Source of the DNA: Spatholobus suberectus
Taxonomy: Eukaryota > Streptophyta > Magnoliopsida > Fabales > Fabaceae
DNA: 64,000 nt
NCBI GenBank assembly: GCA_004329165.1
Contig: CM014733.1
Coordinates: forward strand, 65,841,021 to 65,905,020
Direction: 5' to 3'
Each line of letters starts with the position of its first letter. The first letter of the stretch is position 1. Under the pieces are notes generated by a model. The model was not told the DNA's origin, made no database searches, and saw nothing but the letters and a program-made list of their open reading frames with translations. A program made the translations under genes and the position numbers. Below, in pieces: positions 23,034 through 34,032 of the stretch.

Positions 23034-24705
23034 AAAATAGGATATGCACTGACACCGTAAAGTATTTTTACATTGTCATCTAATCACAAACTATCATGTA
23101 TGGTAAGTTTGTTGACTTTGATAATAACTACCTTAAAAGTCATACCAAACATGATTAATAATTGATAGACAGTGTAATTTTTTTTATACTAATTGTTAAA
23201 AAAAAAGGCTGGATCCAAGAAGGGGGGTGAATTGGATTTTTCACAAATTTCAAGAATCCTCAATTTCTTTTCAATAATGAATAACTAGATTTTTCAAAAA
23301 CTTTGAATTTTATTGATTTGGTTATACAAATGAAATAGAATTGGATCAATTTATCTTGAACTTTTCTATGCAAAGAGCCTTATGTTTTTAAATGCAAGTG
23401 ATCAAGATTCAATATGCTAGCAAGAGGATAGAGGAAAGAAAAGAGCAGACAAGATTTATATTGGTTCGATCATCACCACTGTGATCTACATCCAGTTTCC
23501 AATCAAACCGATTGGTATTGTCACTAAGTAATTTAAATGTTTACAAACACTATGCACAAACACAAGAATTACAATCAAACAAACTACACAATCAAGTTTC
23601 TTGAACCCTATCAAGAAAACCTTGAATCCTTTCTTGTGGAACCCTACCCCAAGGAAGATATGAGAGACACCCTCTCAAGAATGAAAAATCAAATTAAAAG
23701 AAGGTTAGATATCACTTTGGTTTGTGATAGAGGGAAGACAATGAAGAACTAATCAAACTTTACCCAAGAAAAGACTTTTGTTTATCCTCAAGATTGATTC
23801 ATGATGAGCTCTTTGACTTTGATCCAAAACTTGTAGTGATGAAGAAGCATGATATGAATTTTCTCTAAAAAAGCTCTCTCAAATTTAGAAAAGTGAAGTT
23901 GTATTGAAGTGATGTCGAGAGATTCACTAAGGTTCACTTTATATAGAAAGTTCACTGGAATAACTAGTTATGTAGTCTTGTAATAAGTTATTTTGTTATT
24001 TTAAATCTGGAAAATAAACTTTGAATGGGTTTAACTAGTTATTTTCGCTTATAACTAGTTAAAACGGAGGCTATACGTTTTTAGTCTTGCTAGAATAACT
24101 AATTATATAGCTTTATAACTAGTTATTTTCGCATAGGACAAAAACAGTGTTATATTATGTAACTGGTTACAGAATTATGTAATTAGTTACAGTAGAAATA
24201 ATTGATTACATAATGTTGTAACTAGTTAAAATAGAAAATATGTAACTGATTACATATCAATTTAACTAGTTAAAACAATGTAGATTTCCACTGTTTACAC
24301 GAATTTAACCGAACTTAACCGATTACAAAGCTAATTTAACTGATTAAATGGTTCTTAAACGTAGGATTGAATTGTTCTAAAGCTTTAATACTGTGGCTTT
24401 TACTTCCTATCAATTTAAAACTTAGTTTTATCCAATTATTTCTCTTTAAACTCAATTTTAGACTTATAAAAATATGTTTCCACTTTGTTAAATCTTTAAG
24501 TCTTAAACTTTGAGCTCATTACCATCAAACCATCACCGATAAAGATAAATCATGCAAGACTCAACCACACACACACACATGCATAAACATACATTACAAC
24601 TTTGCACTCATCAAGAGGCTAAATCATCAAAACTATATTAAATCTCCTTAGGGGCAAGAGTAGTTCTCTTCTTGCTTCTTCACTAACAGTACATACCAAT
24701 TAAAC
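23034..24705. mobile_element. MITE, GACAGTGTAAA family, copy C, split by a solo LTR
   Basis: The left part (23034-23193) holds ATATGCACTGACACCGTAAA and CTATCATGTATGGTAAGTTT. The missing right tip, CTAACAGTACATA, is found at 24683-24705 beyond the inserted LTR. The LTR therefore landed in the right terminal repeat of an older MITE. Confidence 0.78.
23194..24682 (-). mobile_element. Solo LTR, Copia type, minus strand
   Basis: It begins TG and ends CA, flanked by CTAAT (23189-23193) and CTAAC (24683-24687). The minus-strand 3' end has the CACCCCCCTTCTTGGATCC style seen in Sirevirus-like LTRs. The part near 23960-24360 holds about a dozen near-palindromes of the type TAACTAGTTA. Open frames such as 23537-23752 have no known motif and are LTR sequence. 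There is no PBS or internal gene. Confidence 0.78.
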
Positions 24706-25425
24706 TCTTAGATTAAATGTGTTTTAAATTTCTTTGTTTTAGGTTTTTTATATTATTTTTGTTATTGACAAATATCTATAAATATGTGTGGGTGGTTACA
24801 ACTATCTATCAAAGAGGAGTGCTAGCAATATACTCTCTATATTTTTAGTTAAAATTTATCAAAAGTTATAAAATTATGAGTGAGACTCATTAAATAAAAA
24901 GTGAAATATACAAATTTTTGTGATTTTCAATAATCAATAATAGTATATTGGTAACATTTTTCATTTATCAAATTCTATAAATACACAATGAATAGAGTAC
25001 TTGTTAATGGGGCAGATTAGCTACTGCCTATACTACCTCATTAACCTTGCTAAATGAACGTGCTTATCAATATTAAATGGGCTATTAAATATATTGGGCC
25101 ACGCACAAGAACCTGGTCCCTAATTCTTCAAGTTTCAAGGTCATTAGTCCATTAGGCCACAACACAACATTATGATATCCTCCGGAGTCTAGACAACCGC
25201 CACTCAGGACAACTCGTTTAGGTGCGTTATGATAGCATTATTTGTTTGGCCGTATTTTCAAAACACATAAATTTATTTTGTCTAGAATAGATAGACAGAG
25301 CCCGCATGAATGAGTTTACACCCATCACCTTCGTAACTTGATGGGTAGGGGTGGAGACTATTAAATTCTGCATTGGCATTCTGACTCGACTTTTTTTATT
25401 AGAGTAGTGTAATTTTATAAAGAGT
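24706..25425. other. Gene-free stretch
   Basis: No gene is seen. A short AT-rich inverted structure lies at about 24820-24960 and resembles 44865-45010, possibly remnants of one small element. Confidence 0.4.
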
Positions 25426-25605
25426 TTAATTGCTATGCACAGTCAGTGTAAAAACTTGTACATTGTCAACCAATTGAAAATCAGCTTTAGTGTGACTTTT
25501 AGGATGATTATTATCAAATTCAACAAACTTACAATACATGGTGGGCTGTGATTGGATGACAGTGTAAAATTGCTTTACACTATTAGTGCATAACTTATTT
25601 TCTCT
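25426..25605. mobile_element. MITE, GACAGTGTAAA family, copy D
   Basis: It starts CTATGCACAGTCAGTGTAAA and ends CTTTACACTATTAGTGCATA, with the core in the same orientation as copy B (CAACAAACTTACAATACATG). Confidence 0.8.
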
Positions 25606-26663
25606 TTTATAAATTATTTTCAAATACTCATAATAAAAAAATTGTAAAATTTGAACGTACAGAACTCACTATATGCTGTAATGTGATAGGTATGCAATGT
25701 TCTAGTAGTATTCTATTTGAAATCTAAAAAATATTTTAATATAAGTTAACTCGGTTATTATTTATGAAAATTGCTTGAGTTTTGGGTTTTATTCCAACCT
25801 CAAGTCCATTGACATCGTTAGGGTTATCACATTTGAGGTATTATCTGCTTTGACTCTCGGTCATCATGGTTTTGTCTTGAAAAGACACCTCAGTGAGTTG
25901 GGGGAGAATGATGTTTGTATAAACTACCCTTGGCCTAGTCTCTTAAGCGATGTGAGACTTTTTGGTGTATTGCAACATGTTCAGTTCTCCACTTTCAATT
26001 TTTTAATTTTTTTCACTCTCCATTTTTAATTTTTATTTTTCAAATGCTGAGTCGATATTTGATTCCAAGACCCAAAAGTAACTTTAGTAAGTTGTAACTA
26101 AATAAGTTAGGTTATATAACATTTAGCGTTCAAATAAAATAACTAAATTTTAATATTGAAATGAAATAATATTTAAGCTTTATAATTAGGGCTAATCATA
26201 TATCCAATACCACCCACAAGCCAAAAAAATTGAAACAAAAATAATCTTAGTTTGACGGCCGAGGTCTGATGTTGGATAAGATGAGTTAAAAGAATATAAT
26301 ATAAGTAGTTATTATCTGTCGGGTTCGAGTGAAATAAATTTTTCTTGTCATTAGCTAGTAATTTTCAATATAGGTTTATCAATTGTTTGGTGTTATGTGT
26401 GGTTCAAATGTACCGATTAATTTTCACACACTTACACACACATGTATCAAAAAAAGAGCTACATATTGTCGTCTCATTATCTTATAATGCAATGCTTCAG
26501 ATGTTAAAATACTATTATTTTATTAAAAGCTATCATTTTATGAAATGAAAATTTAACAAAAAAAAAATGGTTGTGGATTTAAAGTTTTGAATTGACAAAA
26601 GTACAATCATTTATTTTATTTTAATTCACAATCATTTCAAACATATGATGTATTATCTATCTG
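25606..26663. other. Gene-free stretch
   Basis: No gene is supported. The open frame 25775-26029 includes CCTTGGCCTAGTCTCTTAAG followed by CGATGTGAGACTT. This resembles a dispersed plant repeat end, not a coding exon. Confidence 0.45.
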
Positions 26664-28331
26664 ACATAGACTAGGATGGGAGACCCTATCAAGTCTCCCA
26701 CGGGAAAGTTAATTAGTGTAACACTCCAATGTTTTTCTTTAATTAATACGTATTATTATTATTATTTGTTTGTTTTGTTTTTAATAAAATGGTATTTTAG
26801 AAAAAAGAAATATTAGGATTTTAAAATGGAGTTTTATAATTAGAATATTTTTTAAAAGTTTTAAAATCCTTGTGTTGGGCTTAGTTTTATGAGTCCAAAG
26901 TTAGCTTTAAGTATCCTTTAGGTTTCTTGAATTCGTCATTTTCTCTCTTGTGCCTCTTTAGAGATACTGTGCCATCAGAGCCTTTGTAGTCAAGAAGTGA
27001 GGAACCTTAGGAAGACGTTGCTGCACCGATCGCATCCTTTTGCCAGAGATCGCCTCTTTCAAGGTAAGGGGAGAGTGAGTTATCTCACTCATGGGTATGA
27101 CCTTGGTCGTGGGTAGAGGGGTTGGCCATAGACCTTAATTGTTTGTGAACTATACGATTGTGTGTGTGCAAAGGGGAATGCGATTTTCCTCAAATCATTG
27201 ATATGCTTTATGAAAATTTTGTGTTTAATTAATATGGATTATCATGAATTGCCTTTTTAAAATTCGTATCTTAGATCTGCCCAATGAGATTAGATAGTTG
27301 CTGGGCGACCTTTCTTTGAAAACTGAACTCCGTGTTGGCACCGGGTGGGTTGGGTCCTAATGCAAAACCGCTGGGCGGCGTGCATAACTCACTGGGCGGG
27401 TTGGCTTTGGCGCAAACCCGCCGAGTGGGATATACAGCCCGCCGGGTGGATTCGTTGTTGGCTTGACTGCCGGGCAACGAATACGACCTTGGCTTTTTTG
27501 TTCTTTGTGCCTATGAACTTCCTTTTTTTGCAGTTTTTAATTCATTGTTGTTTCTTTTTTATGCCTTGTTGAGTTTATATTGTGTGATTGTTATTTACCT
27601 TGAGAAAATTGAGTGTGATATGAAATTGTGTCAATGTTCCATGATAAAAGCCTACGAAAAACTGTAAGCATTGTTGGAACCAAAGACGTAGAAGCGTCTA
27701 AACCCTCAAAGTTTTGAAGATAACAAACTTATTAATGTTCAAGTTTCCGCCTAAGGACTAACCTTGTCACAGCAAACAAGTTACTCTTAAATGGACCGTT
27801 TAGTTGACGTGCTAAAGAAGACCATCCAGTTGACGTGCTAAAGAAGACCGTCCAATAGACGTGCTAAAGAAGACCGTCCAGTAGACGTACTGAAGATGAC
27901 CGTCCGAAGCTAAATCTTGTCTCTTAAAACAAAATCAAATATCATATGCATTCAAACAAAATCTTCCAACGACAAATCTTCAAACGACTAAGTCTTATTT
28001 AAACATCCAATTTACTTATGATCGTTTTTCCTAGAAACTAACATATTACCATTCTAGTGATCTAACGTTTAAATTGTTTTGAAGCATTAAATGTAATCAG
28101 ATTCACTCTAGTGCAAAGGCGCAGCAAAACAGATAAAGCAAGTCAACTTATCAAGTTGCTATGCCGAATGAAGAATGTTCAGAAAAGCAGACTGCCAGCA
28201 CAGTCCTGCGCTTTTCGTTTTAGTGCAAGTCAAAAATCTGCCACGCCTGATCTTTCTGAAAGCATGGTTTGCATGCCTCTCCTTGTATAATGAAGTCAAG
28301 TCTTCCACAACGGATCTTTTTCCATGAAGAC

Positions 28332-28341
28332 TATATATATG
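28332..28341 (+). promoter_or_regulatory. TATA box of the 5' LTR
   Basis: TATATATATG follows GAAGAC and precedes CACCAAGG. The same place is conserved in the 3' LTR (about 37887) and in the solo LTR (about 22467). It is the likely promoter core for the genomic RNA. Confidence 0.6.
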
Positions 28342-28437
28342 CACCAAGGAAGAAGGAAAAAAAGCATAATCGCGATACGTGCTAACTTGTGACAATCTCA
28401 GCGAGACATCAAAAGCCTTTTGTACTTTATCTATAAG

Positions 28438-28450
28438 CGTCCATTGGACG
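28438..28450. promoter_or_regulatory. LTR palindrome CGTCCATTGGACG
   Basis: A perfect 13-base palindrome about 100 bases past the TATA box. It is conserved as CGTCCAGTGGACG at 22593-22605 and, with one base changed, at 37993-38005. Its half-site CGTCCA is repeated through the whole element. Sireviruses are known to carry repeated palindromic motifs in their LTR control region, so a protein-binding role is plausible but only inferred. Confidence 0.45.
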
Positions 28451-28859
28451 ATAGTGAAAAAAGTCTTGTAAAAATATTCTGAGTGTTTGAGCTTAATCTT
28501 TCAAATCCTCACTACGTGAGTTGATACCTTTGTATAAACACTTGTTTGTGTTAAGAAAGCTTGGAGAGGCTTAGTGAAAAAAGGATATTTGGGTTGAGCA
28601 ATCTAGGGTGATTGCTTTGTAAAGCCTAAAGAGGCCACGAACAATACTTGTAACCTAAGGTTGGTTAATGGATACCTTCTAGGTGAAGGGACTGGACATA
28701 GCTCAGGTTGAGTGAACTAGTATAAAAACTCTCTATGTTATCTTTCTCTCTATTCCTTAACTTGAAAATGCTTTCAAATTTATTTATATTGATTTAAAAA
28801 GAATAAGGTTTTAAACACACAATTCAACCCCCTTTCTTGTGCGCCTTTTCTCTTTCAAT

Positions 28860-28871
28860 TGGTATAAGAGC
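28860..28871 (+). other. Primer-binding site of the Sirevirus-type element
   Basis: TGGTATAAGAGC lies two bases after the LTR and differs by one base from the tRNA-Met site TGGTATCAGAGC. Confidence 0.9.
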
Positions 28872-28904
28872 TTGGCTTCTTGGGGTTAAGCATCCAACAC
28901 TGCA

Positions 28905-30600
28905 GGGGTAAAATGATGCTGAACATTCATGGAAAATGAGGGATAAGCCGTTAACAGCCTACCTCTCTTTAAAGGTCTGAACTACGATTATTGGAAGCAA
29001 AGAATGATAGCATTCTTTGATGCATGTCACATAGACATGTGGGACGTAGTAGAAACTGGCGACTATCTGCCTCTTGACCAAGATGGAATGGAGCTACCAA
29101 GAGGTCAATGGACAAAAACTCACAAACAGAGGTATCTTCTAAACTCAAAAGTTAGAAATGCTATAATGCGTGTCTTATCTAAATCTGAATATGAAAAAGG
29201 TGCATAGTTTAAAAAGTGCTAAGAAAATTTATGACACTTTCGCGCTTGCCTACGAGGGTACTTCACAAGTAAAGAGGTCCAAGTTGAGCTTACTCGTAAG
29301 ACAATATAAACTCTTTACTATGGAAGAAAATGAAATTATTGAACTTATGTTTGGTAGATTTCAAACCAATATAAATAACCTGAGATCCTTAGGCAAAACC
29401 TATGATAATTATGATCACATTGACAAAATCTTAAGAAGTTTGCCTAGGCAATGAAGACCACAGGTTACAGCTTTAAGAGCATCCACGGATCTAATAGCAC
29501 TCTCAATGGAAGAGTTACTTGGAACTCTTAAAGTCCATGAACTGGAGCTAAAGCAAGACCAAGAACAAAAGAAAAAGTCCATCGCACTGAGCGTCCAGTG
29601 TCCAGCGTCCACCCAGAGGATCATCGTCCAAAGCCTTAAATGTGGAAGAATCCTCTGAGGAAGAGTCCAAAGAAGACAACTTTGATGAGGATGAGATATC
29701 CTTCATCTCTAGAAAAATACAGGCTATGTGGAGGAACAAAGGAGGATCCAGAGCTAAAAACTTCTCAAAGAAGTTTAACAAGGCACCAAAAGAAAAGAGT
29801 TCTTCAGTTTGTTATGAATGTAAAAAGCTAGGACATTTCAGGGCTGAATGTCCCAGTCTACAGAAGGACAAAAAGAAGACGTTCTTCAAGAAAAAAGGGT
29901 CTCATGACTCCCTGGGAAGACATGGACCTATCTTCATCAGAAGAAGAAGGAGAGGAAGAAGCCAACCTGTGTCTCATGGCGGAGACCAGCTCTAATAGCT
30001 TAGACAATAAGCAAGACAAAGAGGTAAACTTTAAGGACTTAATCTCTGTTCAAGAAGCCTATAATGATTTTCTTGCTAACTCTCCTCTCTCAATGGGATA
30101 TAAAGAACTAAAAAAGAAATTTTCAAAAATAACAAAAGAATTCAATTTGCTCAAAGAAGAGCACAAAGAAGTTTTAAAAGAAAATGAGTTTTTAAAAACA
30201 AAAAATACTTCAAAAGAGACACCTTCTCATGAAGCCTTAGAACTTCAAAAAGAAGTTACTCATCTAAAAGAAAGTTTGTCCAAATTCTTTAGCGAAACGG
30301 AGAACTTAAATAAAATTCTATCTTATAGAAGAAGTCCTCATGACAAATATGGGCTCAGTTTTGTTGAGAAAGAAAATTACAAATCTAGTAAAAACATGAC
30401 CTTCTGTAAAATATATGGAAAGAGTGGGCATGAACCAACAAGGTGTATACATTGTCAAATAAAGAAGGCGTCCAAGGCCTTCAGAACTAACAGAAAAGGA
30501 CCCAAGTCCATTTGGGTACCTAAGTCAATGATAATCCCTGTTACAGATTTGCTTGACAACAGAAAGAAGACACTAGTCATGATACCTGGACAGTGGTTGC
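28905..30600 (+). pseudogene. gag: Sirevirus-type gag, frameshifted
   Basis: The N-terminal block (LNYDYWKQRMIAFFDACHID, about 28977-29206) and the UBN2-type block (VRQYKLFTMEENEIIELMFG, 29170-29454) are in different frames. A stop follows LRSLPRQ at 29454. An acidic linker leads to an intact zinc knuckle CYECKKLGHFRAEC (about 29811-29852). A frame change then opens a 250-codon stretch (29904-30656) rich in Glu and Lys, with heptad-like coiled-coil character (about residues 60-140). It ends in a second knuckle with one Cys lost (CKIYGKSGHEPTRC). This long gag with a coiled coil between two knuckles is usual for Sireviruses. It would build the particle; here it is broken. Confidence 0.85.
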
Positions 30601-33582
30601 TCAAGACACATGACGGGAGAAAGGTGTATGTTCCAAAGCCTACAACCCAAGAATGATGGATGGGTCACTTTTGGAGGGAATTAGAAGGAAAAGATCACAG
30701 GTATAGGGACAATTGGTAAGCATTCTTTCCCTTCCATTGAAAATGTTTTATATGTTGAAGTACTTAGACACAATCTAATGAGCATAAGTCAATTATGTGG
30801 TAGTGGACACAATGTTTCCTTTGACAAAGACAAATATACTATCAAAAATCTAGATGGATCCATATTATTTTCTGCTAAGAGGCAAAGCAATCTTTATAAG
30901 ATTGATCTAAATGACCTCACAAATCAAAATGTATCGTGTCTAGTATCCATCAAAGAGAATCAATGGACTTGGCACAAGAAACTTGGACATGCAAGCTTGA
31001 GACTAATCTCAAAGCTAAATAAGCATAACCTCGTAAGAGGACTTCCAAATCTTGCTTACAAGTCTGATATTCTCTGTGATGCATGCCAAAAAGGAAAACA
31101 AGTAAAAAGCTCTTTTGATTCAAAAAATATTGTTTCCACAACTAGACCTCTTGAGTTACTACATATTGATTTGTTTGGTCCAACTAGAACAGCCTCCCTT
31201 TGCAGAAAATGATATGGACTAATCGTAGTGGACGACTACTCTAGATGGACATGCGTTATGTTCTTAAAATACAAGGATGAGTCTTATAAAACCTTTTCAA
31301 TCTTTTGCAAAAGAATCCAAAATGAAAAAGGTGTTTATATAGCTTCAATCAGAAGTGATCACGAAGGGGAGTTCGAAAACAAAAGTTTTTAAGGGTTCTG
31401 TGAGGAGAACAGAATTCTCCACAACTTCTCTGTACCACGAACACCACAACAAAATGGTGTGGTAAAGAGAAAGAACAGGTCATTGCAAGAAATGGCTAGA
31501 ACCATGCTCAATGATAACTCCACTCTTAAGCACTTCTGGGCTGAAGCCGTAAACATCGCATGTTATTTACAAAATAGAATTTATATAAGACCTATTTTGA
31601 AAAAGACTCTTTATGAATTGTGAAAAGGATGAAAGCCCAACATATCATATCTTCATCCCTTTGGATGTCAATGTTTCATCTTAAACACTAAGGACAATCT
31701 TGGAAAGTTTGTGTGATGATGGAATATTGTTAGGCTATTCTGAAACATCCAAGGCCTATAGAGTTTACAACTCTAGAACCTTAACAGTTGAAGAAGCCAT
31801 CCACGTTAAGTTCAATGACAATAAGCCTGATAAAGAAATATCAAAGCTAGACGATTCATTTGTAGATATGACGCTGGAAGATGTCAAACCTCCAACGTCC
31901 AGAAATCAGTTGGACGATCCTAAAACAGAAGAAAAGGAACCAACTGGACGACACTGGCAAATGAAGACATATAATCCAGATGATCAAATTCTTGGAAGCA
32001 TACAAGATCATGTCAAGACAAGATCGACCTTCAAGGAGCAAGCTCAAACTGCTTTAATTTCCCAAATGGAACCAAAGACAGTGGACGAAGCTCTCCTGGA
32101 CGATGGCTGGGTCAACGCCATGAAGGACGAACTGAATCAATTCGAACGGAACGATGTCTGGTTGATAGTTCCTGCACCCAAGGACAAGTTTATCATTGGA
32201 ACAAAATGGGTGTTTCGCAACAAGCTAGACGAAGTTGGTAAAGTGGTAAGAAATAAAGCGAGACTTGTAGCTCAAGGCTACTCTCAACAAGAAGGTATAG
32301 ACTTCACTGAAACTTTTGCACCAGTAGCTAGATTAGAAGCCATTCACATCTTACTTTCATTTGCTGCTCATAGCAATATGAAGCTCTATCAAATGGATGT
32401 AAAAAGTGCATTCTTAAATGGCCTAATAAATGAGGAAATATATGTGAAACAACCTCTTGGTTTTAAGTGTGATACTTTTCCTAAACATGTTTTCAAACTC
32501 GAAAAGGCTTTATATGGACTCAAACAAGCTCCAAGAGCTTGGTATGAAAAGCTAAGCTCCTTCTTTTTAGAAAATGGTTTTACTAAAGGAAAAGTAGACA
32601 CCACTCTCTTTCGCAAAGACGTCAAATCACATTTTATTATTGCTTAAATATACGTGGATGATATTATATTTGGTGCTACTAATGATGCATTATGTAAGGA
32701 TTTTTCTAAGATTATGACAGCAGAATTCAAGATGAGTATAATGGGAGAACTAAAATTCTTCCTGGGATTGCAAGTAAAGCAAACTGCAAATGGCATATTT
32801 ATACATCAGACAAAGTATGTCAACTAACTTTTCAAGAAGTACAAGATGGACGATGCCAAGGAAATGAGTACACCTATGTATCCATCGTCAGTACTTAGCC
32901 TGGACGACACATCTAAAAGGGTAGACTAAACTATATACCGAGGTATGATTGGGTCTCTATTATATCTCACAACGTCCAGACTTGACATTATGTTTAGTGT
33001 ATGCTTATGTGCCCGTAGAGAAACTCATTTAATGGTAGTAAGAAGAATCTTTAGATACTTAAAAAGAACCACTAACCTTGGTTTGTGTTTTAAGTCAAAC
33101 AAAGAATACAGGTTAGTTGGATTCTGTGACGCTGACTATGCTGGAGACAGAATAGAATGCAAAAGCACCAGTGGAGGATGTCACCTCATTGGTGGGAATC
33201 TAGTCTCCTGGACGAGCAAAAGACAAGGGACAATTCCCCTATCCACAGCGGGAATAGAATATATCTCAGCTGCATCTTATTGCTCACAAATTTTATGGAT
33301 CAAGCATCAGTTAGAAAACTACAGTATCTACGAGAGTAACATTCCTATCTTTTGTGATAACACTGTTGCTATAAATCTGTCTAAAAATCCTATTTTGCAT
33401 TCTCGGGCAAAGCACATTGAAATAAACATCATTTTATAAGAGATTATGTTCAAAAGGGAGTTGTTGATATTCAGTTTATTAACACTGAAAATCAATTAGC
33501 CGGTATATTTACAAAACCCCTCCCTGAAGATAAACTCATCCATATTCGAGATCGTCTTGGTATGGAATTTATAAATGAATAA
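30580..33582 (+). pseudogene. pol: Sirevirus-type pol (PR-IN-RT-RH) with several stops
   Basis: The protease motif DSGCSRHMTG is at 30589-30618, in a different frame from gag and directly after a TGA (30580-30582). The integrase zinc region WHKKLGH...CDACQKGK (about 30969-31103) is intact. The catalytic core has both Asp (HIDLFGP, IRSDHEGEFEN), but the catalytic Glu is Lys (NGVVKRKNRSL, near 31455). RT carries LVAQGYSQQEGIDFTETFAP and then YVDDIIFGA (near 32650). RNase H (about 33115-33430) shows FCDADYAGD and STAGIEYISAA. Stops lie at 30682, 31210, 31390, 31621, 31630, 32645, 32825 and 32927. Frameshifts are near 31700 and 33430, and a few codons are lost near 33015. The frame ends at TAA 33580-33582. 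Confidence 0.92.
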
Positions 33583-34032
33583 GTTTTATTCAATATGTCT
33601 TGACCGTCCAAGAACATGAGTGTCCAATGTTTTGTAGCGTCCTATGGTTTCACAACATCCAATATTTTATCTGTCCTCTTGCATAGCTTTTCGCATTCCA
33701 TAACAACTCACATTTATATGTGCATAAATATCTTCATCCATACTTAATTATGTTTTCACTGATAATTATTTGAAATAAATGCTTTATTCTTGTCTGAGTC
33801 ACTCATGCGCCGTATAACCACCATCAAAAAATGTAAGCGCTTGACCAACATTTATTGCATATCATCTCTCTCTTCGAAATTCAAAGAACCGCCAAAAGCA
33901 AAACCCTTCGGTTTCTTCATATACACTCAAACACCAAACCAAAACACTCACCTCCTCTCAAATCTATCTAAACTCACTCTCTTTCTCTCTCTCAAAACCT
34001 CTCAAACCCTAAAATCCTTCAAGCTCTCAAAT
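33583..34032 (+). other. Spacer between pol and the env-position ORF
   Basis: A leader-like stretch with CT-rich sequence (CTCTCTTTCTCTCTCTC near 33975). The open frame over it (33790-34113) reads into the next gene out of phase and looks accidental. Confidence 0.5.

Larger units (their letters stand above)
27672..28857 (+). repeat. 5' LTR of the Sirevirus-type element
   Basis: It runs from TGTTGGAACCAAAGACGTAG to the CA before the PBS. Between about 27791 and 27900 it carries four tandem copies of a unit of about 25 bases (core GACGTGCTAAAGAAGACCGT); the 3' LTR has three. Its transcription start region lies after the TATA box at 28332. Confidence 0.95.

Noticed and set aside
25775..26029. 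84-codon plus frame
   Set aside because: Contains a repeat-like end (TCTTAAGCGATGTGAGACTT) and no domain; not supported as a gene.
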